Assembly (NCBI GenBank): GCA_002386525.1
Contig: DGIS01000022.1
Location: 248,001 to 312,000, forward strand
Length of the DNA stretch: 64,000 bases
Source: Sphingobacterium sp. UBA4616
Lineage (GTDB): Bacteria > Bacteroidota > Bacteroidia > Sphingobacteriales > Sphingobacteriaceae
Direction: 5' to 3'
This document shows positions 36,753 to 43,368 of this stretch, one piece after another. The notes under the pieces were generated by a model. It was not told the DNA's origin. It ran no database searches and saw only the letters and a program-made list of their open reading frames with translations. The first letter of the stretch is position 1, and each line of letters opens with the position of its first letter. The position numbers and the translations under genes were made by a program.

Positions 36753-37790
36753 ATGACCAATTCCGTAAATCAATTTTTAAAAACGTTAGAAATTAGTGAT
36801 TTCTCTGCTACTCCAAAGTATTTGCAATTGGCGAATACGATTATTGATGCCGTAAAGAACGAAATATTGGTCCGGGATGATATGTTGCCTTCCATTAATG
36901 AGTTAAGTGCCTATTTAGAAATATCACGTGATACGGTTGAAAAAGCATACCGATACCTTAAGAAAAATGAGATTATTGCTTCGAACCCCGGTAAGGGTTA
37001 TTATGTGCATAAAACAGATGTACAATCGAAACTTAAGATTGCAATCTTTCTGAATAAACTCAGTGCGCATAAAAAAATTGTGTATGATTCCTTTGCAAAG
37101 GAATTAAGTGACTATGCGAATTTGGATTTGTTTGTTTATAATTCAGATCTATCGTATTTAAATACACTTTTAGGGAGTCTAACGAAAACTTATGACCATT
37201 ATGTTCTTTTTCCACACTTTAAAGAAGGTAGGGATAAGGCCCCGGATATTATACGGAAAATCCCTTCAGAAAAGCTAATGTTATTGGGTAAGTTTATCGA
37301 AGATGTGCCCGGAGATTTTCCTGCGGTTTATGAGAACTATGAACAGGATATTTACTCCGCTCTGGAGGAAGCTAATGAAGTTTTGAGTAAATACAAAAGC
37401 TTAAAACTGGTCTTTCCGGACTACAGTGATTTTCCAAAGGCTATTATCAAAGGGTTTTATAAATTTTGTCAGCAATATGCTTTTGATCACGAATTAGTTT
37501 CTGATATCGATGAAGAGAAGGTAGAGAAGGGAACGTGCTACATTAATATTATCGAAGATGATCTTGTAAAACTGCTGAACAAAGTAATACAGAAAAAATT
37601 GGTCATCGGAACTGACGTTGGTGTAATCTCCTACAATGAAACACCATTGAAGAAATTTATTCTCAATGGTATCACAACCATATCGACTGATTTTGAAATG
37701 ATGGGACGTTTAGCGGCCGAATTGATTATTAAAAAATCCAAAGACCGTGTTGAGGTTCCATTTTATTTGAAAGTTAGATCATCGATTTAG
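36753..37790 (+). CDS. GntR-type transcriptional regulator with LacI-like sensor domain
   Basis: A 345-residue regulator. Residues 20-92 are a winged helix of the GntR type (KYLQLANTIIDAVKN, LPSINELSAYLEISRDTVEKA, KGYYVHKT). Residues 95-345 look like a periplasmic-binding-protein-type sugar sensor (LKIAIFLNKLSAHKKIVYDS; TDVGVISYNETPLKKFILNG; a C-terminal MGRLAAELIIKK typical of LacI/GalR sensors). GntR regulators of this mixed kind control monosaccharide genes in Bacteroidota, for example the fucose regulator of Bacteroides. It lies 210 nt after SusD4 on the same strand. I infer that it controls part of the PUL in response to a released sugar such as rhamnose, arabinose or galacturonate. No operator was identified. 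Confidence 0.87.
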   Translation: MTNSVNQFLKTLEISDFSATPKYLQLANTIIDAVKNEILVRDDMLPSINELSAYLEISRDTVEKAYRYLKKNEIIASNPGKGYYVHKTDVQSKLKIAIFLNKLSAHKKIVYDSFAKELSDYANLDLFVYNSDLSYLNTLLGSLTKTYDHYVLFPHFKEGRDKAPDIIRKIPSEKLMLLGKFIEDVPGDFPAVYENYEQDIYSALEEANEVLSKYKSLKLVFPDYSDFPKAIIKGFYKFCQQYAFDHELVSDIDEEKVEKGTCYINIIEDDLVKLLNKVIQKKLVIGTDVGVISYNETPLKKFILNGITTISTDFEMMGRLAAELIIKKSKDRVEVPFYLKVRSSI

Positions 37791-37904
37791 AACCAGGATA
37801 TAATAATGATTTCTTCGCGTAGTGGGGGAATTATACATAAAGAATGCGCAGTCCAAAATCTGTGCCGATAGTAGCTGTCTTTTTTTTAATAGAGGCAGTT
37901 GTAT

Positions 37905-37954
37905 ATAAAAGAAAAAGACTGGTTAATTAGCGTCAACCAGTCTTTTTCTTTTAT
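37905..37954. terminator. Bidirectional terminator between convergent genes
   Basis: The 20 bases at 37905-37924 pair perfectly with 37935-37954 around a 10-nt loop. Both arms carry A/T runs, so it can stop transcription from the GntR gene on the + strand and the DUF4136 gene on the - strand. Confidence 0.95.
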
Positions 37955-37967
37955 TTATAAACTTCGT

Positions 37968-38540
37968 TTATTTTTTTAAGGTCTTCACAGGAAACAGTTC
38001 AATAACACCTTTTGCAACCTTGCTGATGTTATTAATTGCTTTTTCTGGGTTATCGACATCTCCAGATCCGCGTGCCTGCCAAATCACAGCATTTGTTTTT
38101 CGGTCAATAGCTTCGATAATCAGATGACCATAACGATAGCGCTCTTTTGCAACTGGGTAATACCCGCCACCGTAGTAATATGGTGAAAACCATGGACGAT
38201 ACCAACCCCAGGGTCCACCCCAGCCGTAGTAACCGCCGCCACCATAGACCAAGCGACTCTTATTATTGACAATCGTGATGTATCGAAATAGCAAATCAGG
38301 GTTATCTTTGGAATATTGAAGGCCTTTTGCTTCCAAAGCTGCATTTGCTGCGTCCAGGATATTGGTTTTAGCGATATCATTGTCAAAATAAGACTTTGAT
38401 AACGAGTCGACCGGAGGCAACCAAGCATACGTCTTAAATGGCGTAAAATCCATCTTTTCTACCCGTGTGGTATTGTATTGATAAGACGAACATGATGCGA
38501 GTGCAACGCAAAGCACCAAAAATAATAGAATCTTTTTCAT
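37968..38540 (-). CDS. DUF4136-type lipoprotein
   Basis: A 190-residue lipoprotein (lipobox LASC, Cys17, then SSYQYN, with no acidic export tail, so probably facing the periplasm). DUF4136 traits are visible: FKTYAWLPPVD near residue 37, ALEAKGLQYSKDNPDLLFRY near 70, and a C-terminal LIIEAIDRKTNAVIWQARG. A Gly/Tyr/Trp-rich insert (GGGGYYGWGGPWGWYRPWF) lies in the middle. The function of the family is unknown. The gene seems to stand alone, between nadE upstream and the shared terminator downstream. Confidence 0.88.
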   Translation of the reverse strand: MKKILLFLVLCVALASCSSYQYNTTRVEKMDFTPFKTYAWLPPVDSLSKSYFDNDIAKTNILDAANAALEAKGLQYSKDNPDLLFRYITIVNNKSRLVYGGGGYYGWGGPWGWYRPWFSPYYYGGGYYPVAKERYRYGHLIIEAIDRKTNAVIWQARGSGDVDNPEKAINNISKVAKGVIELFPVKTLKK

Positions 38541-38870
38541 CGTAGTAATTATTATAAGTGTGATCTCATCGGTGTAAATGAGCTCGTTTCACTCGGTTTG
38601 TTTATTAACTGTGATGAATCTATCATGAGTATTTTATCACCGTATTTAACGGCCAACTCATGATGGTTCATGGCCTATATTGAACTTATATTTATTTAAC
38701 TAATTTGTTTTTATTCCTTATCGTATACCTTTCAAGTGTAAAAATATTACAGTTGACGGTCTTTATGGCAATTGTTTCTTTATCCTCCGGGATGCTATTA
38801 TCCTTTTTGATTTTACAACCTATTACTTTAGACAAAAAACTATAAATATGGTTTAATCGTAATTGTAAAA
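38541..38870 (-). other. Intergenic leader with nested inverted repeats
   Basis: No gene is seen in these 330 bases, which lie downstream of nadE and upstream of the DUF4136 gene (both - strand). ATCATGAGT (38622-38630) and ACTCATGAT (38656-38664) pair perfectly. The second arm also sits inside another pair, GGCCA (38651-38655) with TGGCC (38671-38675). The two stems cannot form together. No U-tract follows either, and I see no clear promoter. Confidence 0.6.
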
Positions 38871-40514
38871 TTAATAAGGATATTTTGCCACTAGCGGAAT
38901 CTGTCTTCCAGGACCAAATGCTTTTGGACTGATCCGCAGTATAGGAGGAGCTTGAAATCGTTTGAATTCAGCATTATTAACCAATTTACATATCCTTTCT
39001 ACTAACGATTGTTCAAAGCCCATTGCTACAACCTCAGATCCTGCTTTCTCATTTTCGATGAGTTCAAAGAGGATTTTATCTAATAACTCATATTCCGGTA
39101 AGGAGTCTGAATCTTTTTGATCTGGTCGAAGTTCTGCGGAAGGTGCTTTTTCAATGGTATTGATTGGAATGATTTCCCGTTCTCGATTGATATAGCGTGC
39201 TAAATCATAGGCTTTGGATTTGTAAACATCACCGATTACAGAGATGGAACCTGCCATATCACCATAGAGCGTACCGTATCCTACAGCAGCCTCACTTTTA
39301 TTGGACGTATTGAGCAGGATATGACCAAACTTATTGGAAACGGCCATCAAAATTACAGCACGGGCGCGTGCCTGTATATTTTCCTCAGTCGTATCGGGTT
39401 GTAGATTCTCAAAAAGAGGGGCCAAGCTATGCTCGTATGCATTAGCAATATCTTTGATGGGAACGATATGGTGTTTGCAGCCAGTGTTGTTGACCAGATC
39501 CATGGCATCTTTTATCGAATGGTCGGAAGAATAAACCGATGGCATCAGTATGGCCAATACATTATCGGCCCCGAGAGCTTCGCAGGCTAAAGCAGCAACC
39601 AAGGCCGAATCCAGTCCGCCCGACAGGCCTAAAACTGCCTTTCTAAAACCAGATTTTTGAAAATAATCACGAAGGCCCAGGATTAATGCATCATGCACAA
39701 GCTCCATCTCAGATTTAGGGCGCTTCGGAGCGGCTGTGGTGGAGATTATATTTTGTTGATGATAGGTTATAAATTGAAGATCCTCTATAAAGCTTTTTAG
39801 TTCAGCGACCGTTGTACCTTCATTATTCAAGGCAATGGAGCGTCCATCAAATATAATATCCATGTGAGCCCCAATTTGATTAACATAAATCAGCGGTCTG
39901 CCCGACTTTTTGACCTGCTGACTAAGAACTTTAACGCGTTCCTCAAAATGCGTATAGGAAAAAGGAGAGGCCGCAATGTTGATGAGTAGGTCTGGATTTT
40001 CTTTTCTCAGTTCTGCCATGGGATCGCCAACGTACGAATTGCCACCCTCGTCATCGTCCCACAGATCTTCGCAAATTGTTAGGGCAATCTTTACGCCGTT
40101 CAGTTCGATGCAGTTGAAAACTCTACTAGGTTCGAAATAGCGATATTCATCAAATACATCATAATCAGGCAAAAGACCTTTTTTAACAACATCCTTTACG
40201 ATTCCATGTTCGATAAATACAGCAGAATTGTAGAGTTCTTTACCTTCAGGATCACCGTTTTTGACGGGTGCTCCAATGATACAGGCGATATCCTGACAAT
40301 GTGCAGTGATTTGATGAATAGCTTCATCACATTGATGTTTGAATGCCCTATTTCTTAACAGGTCCTTGGCAGGATATCCGCCAATTGCGAGTTCAGCGAA
40401 AATAATAAGATCGGCAGCGGCTTCTTTGGCCTGATGGATGGCGCTAATTATTTTTTTAGTATTTGCTTCAAAATTACCGATATGGTAATTTAACTGTGCT
40501 AAAGCTATTTTCAT
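38871..40514 (-). CDS. nadE: Glutamine-dependent NAD(+) synthetase
   Basis: A 547-residue two-domain enzyme that makes NAD from deamido-NAD, ATP and glutamine in the cytoplasm. The N-terminal carbon-nitrogen hydrolase domain (about 1-250) carries the amidase triad: Glu41 in FAELAIGGYPAKD, a Lys in KKGLLPDYDVFDEYRYFEP and a Cys in ICEDLWDD. The C-terminal synthetase has the PP-loop LSGGLDSALVAA near residue 295, plus NTSNKSEAAVGYGTLYGD and the tail motif APSAELRPDQKDSDSLP. The length is normal for the glutamine-using form. A -7-like TAAATTTG lies on the - strand at 40573-40566, but no matching TTG was found. Confidence 0.97.
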   Translation of the reverse strand: MKIALAQLNYHIGNFEANTKKIISAIHQAKEAAADLIIFAELAIGGYPAKDLLRNRAFKHQCDEAIHQITAHCQDIACIIGAPVKNGDPEGKELYNSAVFIEHGIVKDVVKKGLLPDYDVFDEYRYFEPSRVFNCIELNGVKIALTICEDLWDDDEGGNSYVGDPMAELRKENPDLLINIAASPFSYTHFEERVKVLSQQVKKSGRPLIYVNQIGAHMDIIFDGRSIALNNEGTTVAELKSFIEDLQFITYHQQNIISTTAAPKRPKSEMELVHDALILGLRDYFQKSGFRKAVLGLSGGLDSALVAALACEALGADNVLAILMPSVYSSDHSIKDAMDLVNNTGCKHHIVPIKDIANAYEHSLAPLFENLQPDTTEENIQARARAVILMAVSNKFGHILLNTSNKSEAAVGYGTLYGDMAGSISVIGDVYKSKAYDLARYINREREIIPINTIEKAPSAELRPDQKDSDSLPEYELLDKILFELIENEKAGSEVVAMGFEQSLVERICKLVNNAEFKRFQAPPILRISPKAFGPGRQIPLVAKYPY

Positions 40515-40856
40515 ATGCTATTGATCGTCTAAAAATAAGATACCTACTTATGGAGGATCTTCTCACAAATTTATTTCTTTTTTTTGATACTAAGCTTGCT
40601 CTTATTGGAATAAAGGAAAGTTAATCAAGAGAAATCGATGTTTGTACCCTGTATGTTACCGATGTGGCAATATACAGGGGTATTTCTAAGATATATATAA
40701 AAATAAGCTAGGGCAATTGCATCGAATAGGGCCGCTTCTTAAGGCAGCAATCGCCTGTAAGCAAATCGGGAGGGGAGGAATGAATAGCTTTAAGGGTATA
40801 GGTTATGCTAAATTGTTTTAACATAATTTTAACAACGTTAAATGCTGTTAAATTTC
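40515..40856. other. Intergenic region upstream of nadE and the candidate sRNA
   Basis: No credible gene was seen. It holds an inverted repeat, CCCTGTAT (40647-40654) with ATACAGGG (40672-40679), without a U-tract. A 64-codon frame on the - strand at 40708-40902 overlaps the promoter described next and looks like noise. Confidence 0.6.
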
Positions 40857-40887
40857 TTGACATGAATGCAGATGTATAGTACCTTTG
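40857..40887 (+). promoter_or_regulatory. Bacteroidota-type promoter for a candidate small RNA
   Basis: TTG (40857-40859), 20 nt, then TACCTTTG (40880-40887). This matches the Bacteroidota housekeeping consensus TTG-N19/20-TAnnTTTG exactly. Transcription should start near 40894 on the + strand. Confidence 0.85.
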
Positions 40888-40893
40888 ATATAT

Positions 40894-40998
40894 CAAAAGC
40901 AACGAAAGATATTAAAAATAATATATAAAGAACTTTTCATAATTTAGGTTAATAATTGGTTAGGTAAAGCTCGGAGTTCCCCACTTCGAGCTTTTATT
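40894..40998 (+). ncRNA. Candidate small RNA of about 105 nt
   Basis: The stretch begins just after a full-consensus promoter and ends with a hairpin: stem 40966-40977 and 40983-40994 (12 bp with one G-T pair, AAAGCTCGGAGT with ACTTCGAGCTTT), loop TCCCC, then TTTTATTATTAT. There is no ATG in the transcribed part. The next gene is convergent (41841-41242), so this cannot be a leader for it. I do not recognise an RNA family; 6S or another housekeeping RNA would be longer. The exact 5' end is inferred. Confidence 0.6.
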
Positions 40999-41172
40999 AT
41001 TATAGATATTTCGTATGCGGTTTTTGCTCCCAATTCATTTCCATCCCAACTAGATTTATGAGTGTTTAAAAGAGATCTATTTGTTACATCCGCACAGTTA
41101 CTTCCATTTTTTCTGATTTAATTCTTAGCGGTGGCAAATAGGGATTAAGTTGTAACCAACTTGTACCTTTTA

Positions 41173-41210
41173 ACAATGGTGTTAGGATTTTTAGATTCTA
41201 ACACCATTGT
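41173..41210 (-). terminator. Inverted repeat after the FKBP gene, possible terminator
   Basis: ACAATGGTGTTAG (41173-41185) and CTAACACCATTGT (41198-41210) form a perfect 13-bp stem 32 nt past the stop codon of the - strand FKBP gene. The downstream U-tract is weak. Confidence 0.6.
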
Positions 41211-41241
41211 ATACAAGAGAACTGATTTAGTTAAAATATTT

Positions 41242-41841
41242 TTATTTAATGTCTACCACTTCAATCACGAAGTCCAAGGGTGAGTTGGCAGGAATTGGCC
41301 CTACCGCTCGGTTTCCATAACAGAATTTAGAAGGCGCCATGATATGAATTTTAGAACCTTTTTGAAGCCCTTTCTCTGTCAGTCCTCCGAGATCTAAATC
41401 ACCTATTTTTTTAGGAGCAAAGGCGAATGTCCAAGCTGGTATAAGCGTGCTCTCGAAAGGATAATCATAACCGGTATTGGTAAGGAGCTCAAAGCTAGCC
41501 GTTTTATCGGTTTCAGTTTGGTCGAAAATACTGCCATTTATTAGGCGACCAGTATACTTTACAGTTGGCTTAACTTTAAAGACTTTAGCATTTAAGGTAT
41601 CCACAATTTTATATTGATAATTTCCTGTGCCTTCAGCCAAAATTTCGTACCAAATGCCTGTTTCGCTACTGTATTGTGCATCGGGATACTTTTGGCTAAC
41701 ATAATTTTTAAGTGTGACGGAGTCCGCTTTAAATTGTGCAGCTGCATCATAAATCGGCGCATCATCACTTTTGGTACAGCTAATAATAAGAAAAGCAGTT
41801 ACTGCGATTCCTAAAAATAATGGTGATAACAATTTTTTCAT
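41242..41841 (-). CDS. FKBP-type peptidyl-prolyl isomerase lipoprotein (paralog 1)
   Basis: A 199-residue lipoprotein (lipobox IISC, Cys22, followed by TKSDDAP, an acidic tail that may direct it to the cell surface). The C-terminal half reads as an FKBP domain: VKPTVKYTGRLINGSIFDQT near residue 91, then FAFAPKKIGDLDLGGLTEKG, LQKGSKIHIMAPSKFCYGNR and IPANSPLDFVIEVVDIK. FKBPs speed up proline isomerisation and can act as chaperones in the envelope. Several classic active-site aromatics are changed, so enzyme activity is uncertain. It is related to the protein encoded at 42123-42809. Confidence 0.88.
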   Translation of the reverse strand: MKKLLSPLFLGIAVTAFLIISCTKSDDAPIYDAAAQFKADSVTLKNYVSQKYPDAQYSSETGIWYEILAEGTGNYQYKIVDTLNAKVFKVKPTVKYTGRLINGSIFDQTETDKTASFELLTNTGYDYPFESTLIPAWTFAFAPKKIGDLDLGGLTEKGLQKGSKIHIMAPSKFCYGNRAVGPIPANSPLDFVIEVVDIK

Positions 41842-41870
41842 GGTATTATTTGTTGGTTTTTCAATAAAGT

Positions 41871-41905
41871 GGCCAATTCATTGTGAATATGGCCTAGCAA
41901 ATTTA
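41871..41905 (-). promoter_or_regulatory. Possible -7 box with 5'-terminal stem-loop upstream of FKBP 1
   Basis: On the - strand TAAATTTG (41905-41898) matches the Bacteroidota -7 consensus, but no TTG lies at the right distance. About four bases on, 41894-41871 folds into a 10-bp stem with one bulge and a three-base loop. If the box is real, the mRNA would begin with this stem-loop. Confidence 0.4.
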
Positions 41906-42070
41906 TATGATTTTTTTCTCCTTGTAGGTTTACGCTTAAATAATTAACATTTTGATACAGTAATTTACATTTCTGTATTAGAGCTGCGTTGTTTGGAATG
42001 TAACTTTGTCACTAAATATATCAAAATGTTGGATAGTGTAGGATCTAGTTTATCTTTTAGCAAACTGCTA

Positions 42071-42105
42071 AAAAAAGCCATTCTCATTAAGAAAATGGCT
42101 TTTTT
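42071..42105 (-). terminator. Terminator of the FKBP 2 gene
   Basis: AAAAAAGCCATT (42071-42082) and AATGGCTTTTTT (42094-42105) pair perfectly over 12 bp. Read on the - strand the stem ends in six U, 18 nt past the stop codon. The A/T runs on both arms make it bidirectional in form. Confidence 0.9.
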
Positions 42106-42122
42106 GAATGCTCAGTTTGATT

Positions 42123-42809
42123 TTAGTTGGAGGCGGTCGAGATAGCCGTCACCTCTATTGTATATGCAACAGGTGTATTCTTTGGAACTGTTATTTTTTC
42201 GCTACCATCTTTAAATTCTTTTTGATCAAAGCCTAAGTAAGATGGTGCTATAAAGCGAATTTTAGATCCCTTAACCAAACCAGATGTTGTTAATCCATTA
42301 AATTTCAATTCGCGCCCATCTTGGCTAACAACTTTTGGAATAAATGCATAATACCATGCTCCACCATATTTGTTAATTGCAGGGCCTAAGTTGCTGTAAT
42401 TAGTAGGTGTGCCTTCTTTGCTTTGGTCGAATATAGTTCCATTCAATAATTGTCCTTTGAAATTTATTGTTACCGAAGGTGATGTTATAACGTAGCCGCC
42501 GTTCCCTAGTTGAGCCTTATAGGTATAAGAAGTTTTATCTCCAGGACTCAGAATTTGATAGATAATCTTCGTAGAATCGTCTACAACATAATTAGGTTGA
42601 CCAGAATCATCTTTGAAGTTTTGTTTAGCGTATTCTAGTAACAAAGGTGCTTGATCTTTATATAAAGAATCTTGTCTTGCTTTTTCCTTTTTTATCGCTT
42701 CTTCTTGTTGTTTGTAATAGGCATCCCAATCAAAATTATCTTTATTACAAGCTGTAAAAAGAATACCAAGACACAAAAACGCCATTAAAAATTTTGTGAT
42801 ATTTTTCAT
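42123..42809 (-). CDS. FKBP-type peptidyl-prolyl isomerase lipoprotein (paralog 2)
   Basis: A 228-residue lipoprotein (lipobox FTAC, Cys21, then NKDNFDWD, acidic). Residues 35-60 are charged and likely helical (YKQQEEAIKKEKARQDSLYK). The FKBP domain covers about 105-225: VTINFKGQLLNGTIFDQSK, AFIPKVVSQDGRELKFNG, LVKGSKIRFIAPSYLGFDQ and VPKNTPVAYTIEVTAIS. It is a clear paralog of the neighbour at 41242-41841 with the same order of motifs. The two genes are 281 nt apart with a terminator between them, so they are transcribed separately. Activity has the same caveat as for paralog 1. Confidence 0.88.
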   Translation of the reverse strand: MKNITKFLMAFLCLGILFTACNKDNFDWDAYYKQQEEAIKKEKARQDSLYKDQAPLLLEYAKQNFKDDSGQPNYVVDDSTKIIYQILSPGDKTSYTYKAQLGNGGYVITSPSVTINFKGQLLNGTIFDQSKEGTPTNYSNLGPAINKYGGAWYYAFIPKVVSQDGRELKFNGLTTSGLVKGSKIRFIAPSYLGFDQKEFKDGSEKITVPKNTPVAYTIEVTAISTASN

Positions 42810-42883
42810 AATTTCTTAAAGTGTGTATTAATTATAAAACTCAAAACGCAGGCTGGGCAAGCTTCGCTACATCAAATGTTAAA

Positions 42884-43351
42884 TTATTCTAAAAAAGCAT
42901 ATAACTCTTTTGAATTCAGGTATTTTTGTCGTATGCTTTTTAAATGAAATTCAAGGTCCAGTCTTAAAATACTTGGAAAGACAAGCTGTTTGCCCCGCAG
43001 TAATTGTATTGCTAATGGATGGTATTTCCCCACTTTCTTTTTTCTGCTTAGGGGCTTCCATATGCTGTTGTCGAAAACAATCTCTTCGGTAGATTCGGCA
43101 TCGTACTTCACCGCATAGTAACGCTGGTTAATTAATTCAATAATTTCTTTTTTTGTAAAGATTTCTTGCTCCATTTTTCTGCAGTAGCTACACCAATCGG
43201 TATGGATGAAAAGCAGTGTTTCCCTTGGCTCAACAGCGAGTAAAGAATCAAGCTGTTCGAAGCTGATCCAATTTATCCGCTCTTGTCCAAAGTGGCAGAG
43301 CGGATAAAATAACATCATCGACAGAACGGATATTTTTCTGAAATGCTTCAT
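42884..43351 (-). CDS. Thioredoxin-like exported protein
   Basis: A 155-residue protein with a signal peptide (ending HFGQ, about residue 23) and a thioredoxin-fold core: ETLLFIHTDWCSYCRKM with the redox pair Cys54/Cys57, then EIFTKKEIIELINQRYYAVK. The WCxYCxxM form with a following VFPSILRLD segment fits the thioredoxin_7/DUF255-like branch, which works in the periplasm as a disulfide reductase or as a domain for metal delivery. It starts 17 nt after the TonB receptor stop codon on the same strand, so it is almost surely co-transcribed. The partner protein is unknown. Confidence 0.85.
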   Translation of the reverse strand: MKHFRKISVLSMMLFYPLCHFGQERINWISFEQLDSLLAVEPRETLLFIHTDWCSYCRKMEQEIFTKKEIIELINQRYYAVKYDAESTEEIVFDNSIWKPLSRKKKVGKYHPLAIQLLRGKQLVFPSILRLDLEFHLKSIRQKYLNSKELYAFLE

Positions 43352-43368
43352 AGATCAGTTATTGTTTT

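Noticed and set aside
40647..40679. Inverted repeat CCCTGTAT/ATACAGGG as a terminator
   Set aside because: There is no U-tract on either strand and no gene ends nearby. It is kept only as a note in the region entry.
40708..40902. 64-codon frame on the - strand upstream of nadE
   Set aside because: It overlaps a consensus promoter on the other strand and has a composition like random AT-rich sequence.
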